From assembly GCA_938084875.1 (NCBI GenBank), contig CALKFX010000010.1, forward strand, positions 1-31,537: DNA of 31,537 bases, in the 5' to 3' direction. The notes beneath the pieces were generated by a model, which was not told where the DNA came from, did not search any database, and worked only from the letters and a program-made list of their open reading frames with translations. The position numbers and the translations under genes were made by a program. Each line of letters opens with the position of its first letter. The stretch's first letter is position 1. The stretch comes from an uncultured Flavobacteriales bacterium (GTDB lineage Bacteria; Bacteroidota; Bacteroidia; Flavobacteriales_D; Parvicellaceae). Of this stretch, positions 1-7,710 are shown piece after piece.

Positions 1-927
1 ATGGTGGTTTTTATTAGTTAGTATATAAAATTTATCTTGATGGTGGTAAATATTATACTCTAATCCTCTTTCTCTTTTTTGAAAAATTTCAGGTTTTTTT
101 AGCGGGTCATTTGCAGGGATAAGCCTATATTCATCACTTAATGTACTAGAAGAATTTATAACGATATATTCCATAGATTTAGACTTGTAGGCATAACAAG
201 AAAATGTTTCGTCTTCTTCTTCAAATATTAAATTATCTTCAGATTGATCTGTTCCTAGTTTATGGGCATATATTTGAAATGATCTAAGTGTGGTAGGGTC
301 TTTTTTAACGTAGAAAATAGTTTGATTATCATTGGCAAATACAATAGACCCAGTAGTATTTTCTAATGTTTCTGGATACAATTCATTTGAAATTAAATTC
401 TTAATTTTTATTTGGTAAATCCTTCTCGAAAGTGTATCTAAACTATAGGCCATTATATTATTGTCAATGGAAACATCATAATCTCCAATATTGAAAAATT
501 CATAGTCTTTGGACATCTGCTGGCCATCCAAAATAATTTCTTCTTTTTCAGAATTTTCTTTTCTTCTTAAATATAGCGGATGCTCATAACCTTTTTCATA
601 TCTACTCCAGTAGTAATACCCGTTAAATAAATAAGGAACACTCTGGTCTTCTTCTTTAATTCTTGATTTTAATTCGTTAAAAAGAGTCTTTTGAAAATCT
701 TCAGTATTCTTCATCTGATAATCTGTATAATCATTCTCTTTGTTTAAATAATCTATTACATCTGGATTCTCGCGATTGTTTAGCCAATAATAATTGTCTG
801 TTCTTTCTTGGTCGTGAATGGACATAACTTTAGGCTCTTTCTTGCAAATAGGTGGGTTGTTTTTCATTTTCATTTTTGATTCACAGTTGGCAAAAGTAAT
901 TAAAACAATGAAGTAGTATATTCTCAA
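1..927 (-). CDS. Prolyl oligopeptidase family (S9A, oligopeptidase B-like), N-terminal part, cut by window edge
   Basis: The reading frame is open from a TTG at 927 through base 1 (309 codons), so only the N-terminal beta-propeller half is present and the Ser-Asp-His catalytic domain lies outside. The segment HDQERTDNYYWLNNRENPDV, followed by IDYLNKEN, is the classic entry motif of oligopeptidase B/prolyl oligopeptidase (HG-x-R-x-D-x-Y-x-WL). These enzymes cleave short peptides after proline or basic residues. From the TTG start, residues 2-15 form a hydrophobic stretch ending in Cys (RIYYFIVLITFANC), suggesting an exported lipoprotein, although Asn before the Cys is not an ideal lipobox. The alternative ATG at 873 would give a leaderless protein. 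It begins 6 bases after the stop of the UbiA gene, in the same frame, so it is probably the last gene of the mevalonate operon seen here. Family call is firm; start and localisation are less so. Confidence 0.85.
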   Translation of the reverse strand, partial: MRIYYFIVLITFANCESKMKMKNNPPICKKEPKVMSIHDQERTDNYYWLNNRENPDVIDYLNKENDYTDYQMKNTEDFQKTLFNELKSRIKEEDQSVPYLFNGYYYWSRYEKGYEHPLYLRRKENSEKEEIILDGQQMSKDYEFFNIGDYDVSIDNNIMAYSLDTLSRRIYQIKIKNLISNELYPETLENTTGSIVFANDNQTIFYVKKDPTTLRSFQIYAHKLGTDQSEDNLIFEEEDETFSCYAYKSKSMEYIVINSSSTLSDEYRLIPANDPLKKPEIFQKRERGLEYNIYHHQDKFYILTNKNHH

Positions 928-933
928 AATTAA

Positions 934-1833
934 TTAGTATAAAGAAATTGAACAAATAGCTAAACCAAGTAGTAGTTTATAAATACTATTAATTTTTTCG
1001 TATTGGCTTTTATTTTTAGCAAAATGAAGTAAATAAATACTTATCGAAATAATTAAAAAAGCAACAATAAAATAGTAGGAAAAAGGTTTGTAAATGATAA
1101 TCGGAAGAAGAGTTAAGATAGCAACCATAGAACTAATCATCAGAAAAAATATAATGTATTTACATTTTTTAATTCCGAAATAAATAGGAATACTTTTTTC
1201 TCCAACAATTAAATCTCCCTTTAGTGAAATCATTTTTTTTACGATTTCTCTCGTTAAATCAATGGTGAAAATATAAGTGCTAAAAATTGCTAGTGTAAAA
1301 TCTAATTTATTATTTAGAATACCTACACCCAAAAACAAACTTACAAGCAATAGGGAGGCGCTTATTTCACCAAGTAAGACTTTTTTTCTCAGTTTATGAG
1401 AATATATCCATAATACTGAAATTAATATAGCAGCGAAAAGTAAAATTTTATTAGAAATTAAATATGCAAGTAGTAGCCCAAAAAAATTACACAACATATA
1501 AATGTTAAGACAGCTTCTTTTACTAACCAATCTGTCAAAGTAAGTTTTTTCCGGTTGGTTAATCATATCTTTTTCAAAATCGTAAAAGGCATTGATTAAA
1601 TAACCACCAATGACAATTAAGTCAATTGAAAGCACATATAAATGCAAATTTATTCCACTATATGAAAATAAGAAACGAATAGAATTTTCAAATATGAATA
1701 TTTGAATTGCGTATAAGCTTATAGTAATCAGAAATATATTGTACCATCTTGCAATGGAGAAAATTGCCAATATTTTAACTAAAGTTGAGTTGGAATTTTT
1801 AACGTTTTTATTGCTAGAATCTGTGGATAACAT
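934..1833 (-). CDS. UbiA-family prenyltransferase (geranylgeranylglycerol-phosphate geranylgeranyltransferase-like)
   Basis: Integral membrane prenyltransferase of about 299 residues with eight to nine hydrophobic segments. The first Asp-rich motif is NAFYDFEKDMINQPEKT and the second region is DLTREIVKKMISLKGD; their spacing and the flanking IPIYFG are typical of UbiA enzymes, which attach a polyprenyl diphosphate to an acceptor through Mg2+ bound by Asp residues. In this protein the second motif keeps only its final Asp (family pattern REIVKDxxDxxGD). Flavobacterial relatives next to mevalonate kinase are commonly annotated as GGGP geranylgeranyltransferases, but the acceptor is unknown. I chose the ATG at 1833 over the TTG at 1836. 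The gene overlaps the end of mevalonate kinase by 20 bases, indicating translational coupling, so a product using isoprenoid made by the upstream genes is a reasonable inference. Confidence 0.82.
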   Translation of the reverse strand: MLSTDSSNKNVKNSNSTLVKILAIFSIARWYNIFLITISLYAIQIFIFENSIRFLFSYSGINLHLYVLSIDLIVIGGYLINAFYDFEKDMINQPEKTYFDRLVSKRSCLNIYMLCNFFGLLLAYLISNKILLFAAILISVLWIYSHKLRKKVLLGEISASLLLVSLFLGVGILNNKLDFTLAIFSTYIFTIDLTREIVKKMISLKGDLIVGEKSIPIYFGIKKCKYIIFFLMISSMVAILTLLPIIIYKPFSYYFIVAFLIISISIYLLHFAKNKSQYEKINSIYKLLLGLAICSISLY

Positions 1834-2755
1834 CAAGTTGGTAGGTACTAAGTTTATCTTGTGCCTCTTGAAAATCCTTAGTGAACCCTAAAATATATCC
1901 ACCACCTCCAGAGCCACAAAGTTTCAGATAATAAGAATTAGTATCGATTCCTTCTTTCCATAAATCTCTATAAAGTTTAGGAATCATAGGTTGAAAATTT
2001 TCATATAAAACCTTAGAAAGAGATTTAACATTTTTAAGTAGTGATTTTCCTTCATTTTTTAAGAAAGCATCAATACTGGCATCGTTGTATTTTTTAAATT
2101 TGTTTTTAAGCATTTTTCTAAAACCTTCTTCTTTACATCTTTCTAAAAAATGCTGTACTAGTGGCTGCGTATTTCCAACTACACCTGTATTTAACAAAAA
2201 CACGGCTCCCTTACCATTATTTGAATCGGGAATTCCAACTGTTCCTAAATCTGTTTTTGATTTGATTAAGATAGGAAGATTCAAATAACAAATTAGAGGA
2301 TCTAACCCAGAACTAGTTCCGTGGTAAAAGCTTTCTAATTTGCTAAAAATGGATTTTAGTTTAATTATGGATTCATTATGGATATCTTTAGCTGAATCTA
2401 TTTTATTTTTATTACAATATCTGTCATAAGTAGCTGCTACAATAGCTCCAGAACTCCCAATGCCAAATCCCTGAGGAATAGAAGAATCGAAATAAATATT
2501 GTTTTTTAAGTCCTTTTCAAATGCTTTAAGATCTAAAGAACAAGGAAGAGAGTTAGATGCTTTAAGTTCTACCAAATTTTGATAAAAACTATAAAGTTGT
2601 CGATTAGATTTTCTGGTTTTTGGGTTGCTTTGTTTAGAAATTAAAAACTTTCCATTGAAATCTGAATAAGGAATAGATAGACCCATTGAGTCTTCAATTA
2701 TTCCATACTCACCAAAGAGAAGGATTTTGCTGTAGTACAAAGAATCTTTAAGCAT
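1814..2755 (-). CDS. mvk: Mevalonate kinase (GHMP kinase family)
   Basis: Predicted to phosphorylate mevalonate to 5-phosphomevalonate with ATP in the cytosol. All three GHMP motifs are visible: the N-terminal KILLFGEYGIIEDSMGLSIP, the ATP-binding PQGFGIGSSGA at about residues 94-104, and C-terminal LCGSGGGGYILGF. HGTSSGLDPL at about 145-154 contains the Asp (D152) expected to act as catalytic base in mevalonate kinases. The length of 313 residues is normal for the family. The ATG at 2755 lies inside the end of the decarboxylase gene (8-base overlap), and the gene's own end overlaps the UbiA gene, so it sits in the middle of a coupled operon. Assignment to mevalonate kinase rather than another GHMP kinase rests on the HGTSSGLDP motif and on the neighbours. 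Confidence 0.88.
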   Translation of the reverse strand: MLKDSLYYSKILLFGEYGIIEDSMGLSIPYSDFNGKFLISKQSNPKTRKSNRQLYSFYQNLVELKASNSLPCSLDLKAFEKDLKNNIYFDSSIPQGFGIGSSGAIVAATYDRYCNKNKIDSAKDIHNESIIKLKSIFSKLESFYHGTSSGLDPLICYLNLPILIKSKTDLGTVGIPDSNNGKGAVFLLNTGVVGNTQPLVQHFLERCKEEGFRKMLKNKFKKYNDASIDAFLKNEGKSLLKNVKSLSKVLYENFQPMIPKLYRDLWKEGIDTNSYYLKLCGSGGGGYILGFTKDFQEAQDKLSTYQLDVIHRF

Positions 2756-3824
2756 AGCTTGCGCTTATTATATTTGCCCCACTGCCAACTTCATCGCGAA
2801 TATACTGCTGATTTTGACAAAAAACAATTAATTCACTATCTATAAAATCAAGAACTTGTTGTTTATAAGCCAATGGATAAAGCAGATGGACATTTGCTCC
2901 AGCATCCAGAGTGAAACTCAATGGAATTTTAGAGTCGCTCCTGAAAGACCATATTTTTTCAATAGTCGATAGTGTTCCTTGCTTCATTAGTATGAAATAA
3001 GGGTTTGAAGTCATCATCATTGCATGAAGAGTTAGAGCCTCACTTTCAGAAATTGAAATAAACTTGTCTAAATCACCCCTTTTTAGAACATTGATCATAC
3101 TTTCTAGATTGCTATTAGCTTGTGAAAATCTTTGTTTTGAAAAAGGATGGTTATGCATTAATTCATGACCTACAGTAGAGCTGACTTTTTTAGTACCCTT
3201 GTCAATTATTAAAATGGTGTCCTGGTAATTTTTAAAACTTTCGTGAAAATCGTTGTGAGCTATAGCATATTGGTCACTACTTGAAGGAATATTTTTATGC
3301 TGCCCCCAAATAGCAGCTGGGCCATACAACGACCTACTAGCACTACCAGAACCTAATCTACTTAAGAAAGATGCTTTTAAATATTTATTTTCATAAGAAA
3401 TGCAAGTTATTTTTTGTTCCAGTTCAACTATAGCTAGAGCTAGTGCACTAAAGCCAGATGCAGAAGAAGCAATTCCACTACTATGCGGAAATGTATTTTC
3501 AGTATCTATCTCTAATTTATATGAAAAAATATACGGGCACCACTCTTTAATTCTTTCTAAAAAAGATTCTATTTTAGGGACAAAGGAAGGTTTTTCCTCC
3601 CCTTTAACAGTAAAATTAAATGCGAAATCTTTAGATTTTTTAAAAGAAATTGTTGTTTTAGTAAAACAGTTAGTTAAAGTGAAACTAATAGAAGGATTAG
3701 TTGGGATTTGAATGGGTTTTTTCCCCCAGTATTTTACAAGGGCAATATTGGATGGACTTTTTGCTGAAATTTCACCTGATTCGGGAAGAGAATGAATGGG
3801 CTGGTATATAAATTGATCTGACAT
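2748..3824 (-). CDS. mvaD: Diphosphomevalonate decarboxylase
   Basis: Predicted to convert 5-diphosphomevalonate with ATP to isopentenyl diphosphate, CO2 and phosphate. Diagnostic segments are SPSNIALVKYWGKK near residue 24 (the family's A-x-x-NIALVKYWGK signature), SSGIASSASGFSALALA (phosphate-binding loop), SRLGSGSASRSLYG, and TLDAGANVH, whose Asp (about D307) matches the catalytic Asp of the family. The C-terminal VGSGANIIS completes the fold. The length of 358 residues is normal. The ATG overlaps the TAA of the upstream GHMP kinase by one base (TAATG), and the 3' end overlaps mevalonate kinase by 8 bases, so translation is probably coupled across the operon. Confidence 0.93.
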   Translation of the reverse strand: MSDQFIYQPIHSLPESGEISAKSPSNIALVKYWGKKPIQIPTNPSISFTLTNCFTKTTISFKKSKDFAFNFTVKGEEKPSFVPKIESFLERIKEWCPYIFSYKLEIDTENTFPHSSGIASSASGFSALALAIVELEQKITCISYENKYLKASFLSRLGSGSASRSLYGPAAIWGQHKNIPSSSDQYAIAHNDFHESFKNYQDTILIIDKGTKKVSSTVGHELMHNHPFSKQRFSQANSNLESMINVLKRGDLDKFISISESEALTLHAMMMTSNPYFILMKQGTLSTIEKIWSFRSDSKIPLSFTLDAGANVHLLYPLAYKQQVLDFIDSELIVFCQNQQYIRDEVGSGANIISASYA

Positions 3825-4738
3825 TAAGAAACAGTTTTAAATGTAGATTCTTTAATTATTTCTGAATAGGATAATATAGTATCAAATCCTTTTTCAAAAA
3901 AGTAGTTCTTATTTTTTCTTGTAGCAAGTACAAAGTCTCCGCCCCAAGCACCTAATGATTTGATAGATCCTTGATAATCAGAAAAATATTTACTTTTTAC
4001 AGTTTCATTTTGAATATATTGACCGGTAATTGCTTCGTGCTCATCTAACAGACACTCAAATTCTTCAATAGTTTTGGAATGAATTATTTCTTTTGTAATA
4101 CTAGATATTCTATTAATCAAATTAGGGTCTTTTTTTAATTCTTTGAATCTTTTTACTTCTAAATTGCTTTTTTGTTTCTTTTTTAAGAATATAAATAGTA
4201 TTTCATCTTTAAAATTAGGAGACCAATTAATCTTTTTCACATCGGGAATATTTTTAAAAACTCGGTATGTTAAAGCACTATTACTACCAGCACAAGCAAT
4301 ATCATATCCACTGCCGTTGGTGGTAGAAAAATGTAATTCATATGGATTAATTTCATATAAACTAGCCAAATTGTTTAAAAGAGTAGAGCTTGACCCTAGT
4401 CCCCATTTATTTGGGAACTCTAATTTACATTCAATTTTCCCCTGTAAGTTTTTATTTTTAAGTGAGTTTTTATTACAGTATTCTAGGATTTTTTTAATCC
4501 ATTTTACAGTATTATAATTACTGGTTTTCAATATTTGAAGTGTTTTAGCTTCAAAATAAGCAGTAAACCAAATTGTATCATTAGCGTCTTTACTAATCCA
4601 TTCTAAAGTTCCATTAGATTCTTCAGTGAAGATTAAAGACTGTCCAAACTTGCAAGGTAGGGCGAGAGATAAAGCGCCATCAAGAACAAGATATTCCCCT
4701 GAAATTAAAAGTTTGCCGTTGGAGTGGAAAGATTTCAA
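3824..4738 (-). CDS. GYDIA-type GHMP kinase, candidate phosphomevalonate kinase
   Basis: A 304-residue GHMP-superfamily kinase. The N-terminus SNGKLLISGEYLVLDGA, the ATP loop NKWGLGSSSTLL (about 110-121) and C-terminal GAWGGDFVLATR are the three superfamily motifs. NGSGYDIACAGSNSA (about 141-155) carries the GYDIA signature that names a Bacteroidota subfamily. Its place between HMG-CoA reductase and diphosphomevalonate decarboxylase, with mevalonate kinase already assigned, leaves the phosphomevalonate kinase step (5-phosphomevalonate to 5-diphosphomevalonate) as the obvious role; this is inference from context. The start is a TTG at 4738: no in-frame ATG lies nearby, and the residues right after it match the expected family N-terminus. 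It begins 12 bases after the HMG-CoA reductase stop. Confidence 0.85.
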   Translation of the reverse strand: MKSFHSNGKLLISGEYLVLDGALSLALPCKFGQSLIFTEESNGTLEWISKDANDTIWFTAYFEAKTLQILKTSNYNTVKWIKKILEYCNKNSLKNKNLQGKIECKLEFPNKWGLGSSSTLLNNLASLYEINPYELHFSTTNGSGYDIACAGSNSALTYRVFKNIPDVKKINWSPNFKDEILFIFLKKKQKSNLEVKRFKELKKDPNLINRISSITKEIIHSKTIEEFECLLDEHEAITGQYIQNETVKSKYFSDYQGSIKSLGAWGGDFVLATRKNKNYFFEKGFDTILSYSEIIKESTFKTVS

Positions 4739-4750
4739 TACAAAATAATT

Positions 4751-6079
4751 TTAGTTGGAGATATTTCTTAATTCTTTAAAATAGTTAACTACTGCACTGT
4801 GCTCTACCACTTTGTCTTTGAAATATTCTTTGGTTTTTTCTACTTCATTTTTATCTGCACCAAGTTGATTCAAAATATTTAATAAATGCATTTTCATATG
4901 TCCTTTTTGGATTCCAGTAGTAACCAATGATCTAATTGCACCAAAATTTTGAGCAAGCCCAACAGCTGCAATAATTTCCATCAAATTTTTTGAATTTGGA
5001 TTTCCTAGTAATTTGTATGAAAATCGAACCATTGGATGAAGTGTGGTTAATCCCCCTACAGTACCAACAGAAATAGGAAGATCTATCCAAAATCTAAATT
5101 TACCATCTTTAATTTCAACATTACTTAAGCTTCTGTACTGTCCTGACTTAGATGCATAAGTATGACCACAAGCTTCAACAGCTCTAAAATCATTACCAGT
5201 TGCTATAACTACAGCATCAATACCATTAAATATTCCCTTGTTATGTGTAGTTGCTCTGTAAGGCTCAATATTTGCAACATGAATAGCTTGTTCAAATTTC
5301 TTAGCAAACTCTTCACTTTTTATACTAGGGTCATTAGATAATTCCTCAATCCCACAATTAACTTCACATCTTACAATGCACTCAGGTGTATAATTACTTA
5401 AAATACACATTATAATAACTATTTTTTTATCTTCTTCGCTTAGATTACTGCTTCTGATCTCTCTCGTTAGAATCTTTGAAAATTTTTCAAGTAAACTATT
5501 AATGAAATTAGCACCCATTGCGTCACAAGTTTCAAATTTTGCTTGTAATTGGTAGTAATTTGGTTCTAAATCCGCTCTATTAACTAACTCGATTTCTAAA
5601 ATCCCACCACCTCTTTCATTCATGTTTTTAGTAATCTGCTTTGTCTCATCAAAGAACTTTTGCTTAATTGAGTTGATAAAGTTTTTTAAAACCTCGTATT
5701 TTCCATACCATGCGAAATGTACATGACCTATTTTGGTAGTAGAAATTACAGTAGACTTAAAACCTCCTCTTTCCATCCAAAAAGATGCATTTTTTGAAGC
5801 AGCTGCAACTACTGAACTTTCTTCTATTGCCATTGGAACACAGTAGACCTTATCATTGATTAAAAAGTTGGGAGCGATTCCAAATGGAATGTAAAAGTTG
5901 GTAATAGTGTTTTCAATAAATTCGTCATGAATTTTTTGAACTTTTGAATCTTCATGCCAATAGCCTTTAAGAAGATTTACATATTCTTTTTCATCATTTA
6001 AGTATTCTTTAGTTATCCATTCAATTTTAGCTTCTTTGGATAATTTCGAAAATCCTTTTATGATTTTATTATTCTGCAT
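4751..6079 (-). CDS. mvaA: Hydroxymethylglutaryl-CoA reductase (class II)
   Basis: Catalyses the four-electron reduction or oxidation between HMG-CoA and mevalonate, the committed step of the mevalonate pathway. The four catalytic residues of the family are recognisable: Glu87 in IEESSVVAAAS, Lys281 in THNKGIFNGIDAV, Asp297 in ATGNDFRA, and His394 in KGHMKMH. GGLTTLHPMVRFSYKLLG and AAVGLAQNFGAIRSL are conserved class II segments. There is no membrane anchor, and the 442-residue length fits soluble bacterial class II enzymes. It is the first gene of a minus-strand operon that continues through two kinases and the decarboxylase. HMG-CoA synthase and isopentenyl diphosphate isomerase are not in the window. 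Divergently transcribed from the sugar permease across 166 bases. Confidence 0.94.
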   Translation of the reverse strand: MQNNKIIKGFSKLSKEAKIEWITKEYLNDEKEYVNLLKGYWHEDSKVQKIHDEFIENTITNFYIPFGIAPNFLINDKVYCVPMAIEESSVVAAASKNASFWMERGGFKSTVISTTKIGHVHFAWYGKYEVLKNFINSIKQKFFDETKQITKNMNERGGGILEIELVNRADLEPNYYQLQAKFETCDAMGANFINSLLEKFSKILTREIRSSNLSEEDKKIVIIMCILSNYTPECIVRCEVNCGIEELSNDPSIKSEEFAKKFEQAIHVANIEPYRATTHNKGIFNGIDAVVIATGNDFRAVEACGHTYASKSGQYRSLSNVEIKDGKFRFWIDLPISVGTVGGLTTLHPMVRFSYKLLGNPNSKNLMEIIAAVGLAQNFGAIRSLVTTGIQKGHMKMHLLNILNQLGADKNEVEKTKEYFKDKVVEHSAVVNYFKELRNISN

Positions 6080-6245
6080 GCTTTATTTTTTTCAAGTGCA
6101 AATTAAAGATTTATTAATCATATTGTTTAATAAAGGCAGATATAAATTAAACAAATGAAAAAAATTAGGATCTGATTTTAATTTACAGTCTAATAATGAT
6201 GGTATTTCAATTAAATTATTGTTTTTTTAGGTAAAATAAATTAAG
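6080..6245. promoter_or_regulatory. Divergent intergenic region between HMG-CoA reductase and sugar permease genes
   Basis: This 166-base AT-rich gap must hold the promoters of both the mevalonate operon (minus) and the permease/GH92 unit (plus). On the minus strand TTAATTTG (6099-6106) is a near match to the Bacteroidota -7 element TAnnTTTG, about 20 bases before the HMG-CoA reductase ATG. I could not find a convincing partner -33 element or a clear plus-strand promoter. No long inverted repeat is apparent. Confidence 0.35.
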
Positions 6246-7679
6246 ATGAGTAAAAAAGTAAATATTGGTGCATTTACCACCCTAATCTCCATTTTTTTCT
6301 TCTGGGGTTTTGTAGCAGCTAGTAACGATATATTAATTCCAGTATTTAAAAAGGCTCTTAATTTAAGTCAACTTGAATCACAATTGATATCCTTAGCATT
6401 TTATATTGCCTACACTGTTGGCTCTCTTATGTATTTTGGGATTTCCTCCATCTTAAAAAAAGATATACTTAATGTTATTGGGTACAGAAATGGACTGTCT
6501 CTTGGATTGATAATTTCTGCATTAGGAACTATTCTATTTATTCCTGCGTCCAATAATGAATCATTTCCTCTTCTAATATCTGGCCTTTTTATTGTTGGAT
6601 TGGGTTTTTCTTTGCAACAAATAGCCGCCAATCCTTTAGCTATTCAAATGGGTGATCCCTCAAAAGGAAATATGCGTCTAAGTTTAGCTGGAGGAATTAA
6701 TAATGTAGGAACGACAATAGGTCCAGTTATTGTCTCTTTTGCTATTTTCGGGGGTCTCTCATCTGGAGAAACAGAATTAAACTTACAAGCAGTTCAAACT
6801 CCCTATCTTTTTCTTGGTGCTGCATTCGTAATTGCCGCAGTATTTTTTAAATTTTCATCTGTTCCAGATAGGCTAAATAACGATGGTGACAACAGTTCTT
6901 CCAATGGGAATATTCTAGAAACATTAAAGTATCCTCAAGTTATTTTAGGAATGATTGCCATCTTTCTTTATGTAGGTGTTGAAGTTTCTACTGCAAGTAA
7001 TCTTCCAGAATTTATGAAACAAGAATTGGGAACTGCTGAAAGTGGTGTTGCTCCTTTTGTATCTCTTTTTTGGGCAAGTTTAATGATTGGAAGATGGACC
7101 TCTGCTGCAGGAGCTTTTAATATATCCAATAAACTAAAATCTTTGTTGGGTTTTGTACTCCCTTTTGTTGCATTTGGAATTTTTATTTTTGTTAACTGGA
7201 TTGCAGGAAATGAAATGCAACAATTCTTTCCATATATTGCTTTGGTAATTTTATTAATAATTGCAGATAAATTAAGTAAAGGACACCCCGTAAATCAGAT
7301 AATGATTTATTCTGGAGTAGGAATTTTAGCTACAATAGTTGGTATCTTTGCTGATGGAATTATAAGTGTATTTGCTTTTATTTCGGTAGGTTTATTTTGC
7401 AGTACTTTATGGCCTTGCATCTTTACCCTTGGGATAGCTGGTTTGAAAGAAAAAACAAATACAGCCTCAAGTTTGTTGATTATGATGATTATGGGTGGGG
7501 GATTTATTTCTACACTACAAGGTGCGCTTGCTAATAATAATTTATTAGGTATTCAGCACTCATACTGGGTTGGTGTAGCTTGTTTTGCCTATTTATTTTT
7601 CTTCGCTTGGACAGTTAATAAAAAATTAAAAAAACAAGGTGTGAATTTGACATCCAATGCAGAAGGGTTAAATCATTAG
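6246..7679 (+). CDS. Sugar:H+ symporter of the MFS, FucP-like (FHS family)
   Basis: A 477-residue, roughly 12-helix inner-membrane transporter. The N-terminal FFFWGFVAASNDILIPVFK followed by LSQLESQLISLAFYIAYTVG is characteristic of the fucose/galactose/glucose permease group (FucP, GluP, NagP), which import monosaccharides with protons. LQQIAANPLAIQMGDP, SLAGGINNVGTTIGP and the C-terminal ASSLLIMMIMGGGFISTLQG are also typical. Substrate cannot be read from sequence, but the adjoining GH92 mannosidase (31 bases downstream), GH20 hexosaminidase and aspartylglucosaminidase point to mannose or N-acetylglucosamine released from N-glycans. A central hydrophilic loop (about residues 208-222, NNDGDNSSSNGN) joins the two six-helix halves. 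Confidence 0.88.
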   Translation: MSKKVNIGAFTTLISIFFFWGFVAASNDILIPVFKKALNLSQLESQLISLAFYIAYTVGSLMYFGISSILKKDILNVIGYRNGLSLGLIISALGTILFIPASNNESFPLLISGLFIVGLGFSLQQIAANPLAIQMGDPSKGNMRLSLAGGINNVGTTIGPVIVSFAIFGGLSSGETELNLQAVQTPYLFLGAAFVIAAVFFKFSSVPDRLNNDGDNSSSNGNILETLKYPQVILGMIAIFLYVGVEVSTASNLPEFMKQELGTAESGVAPFVSLFWASLMIGRWTSAAGAFNISNKLKSLLGFVLPFVAFGIFIFVNWIAGNEMQQFFPYIALVILLIIADKLSKGHPVNQIMIYSGVGILATIVGIFADGIISVFAFISVGLFCSTLWPCIFTLGIAGLKEKTNTASSLLIMMIMGGGFISTLQGALANNNLLGIQHSYWVGVACFAYLFFFAWTVNKKLKKQGVNLTSNAEGLNH

Positions 7680-7710
7680 TCCAACATCAAACTAATATGT
7701 ATTTAATTAA

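Noticed and set aside
2085..2288. Plus-strand open frames inside the mevalonate operon (also 3400-3711 and 4143-4517)
   Set aside because: They lie opposite strongly supported kinase and decarboxylase genes and their translations show no family motif; they are antisense shadows.
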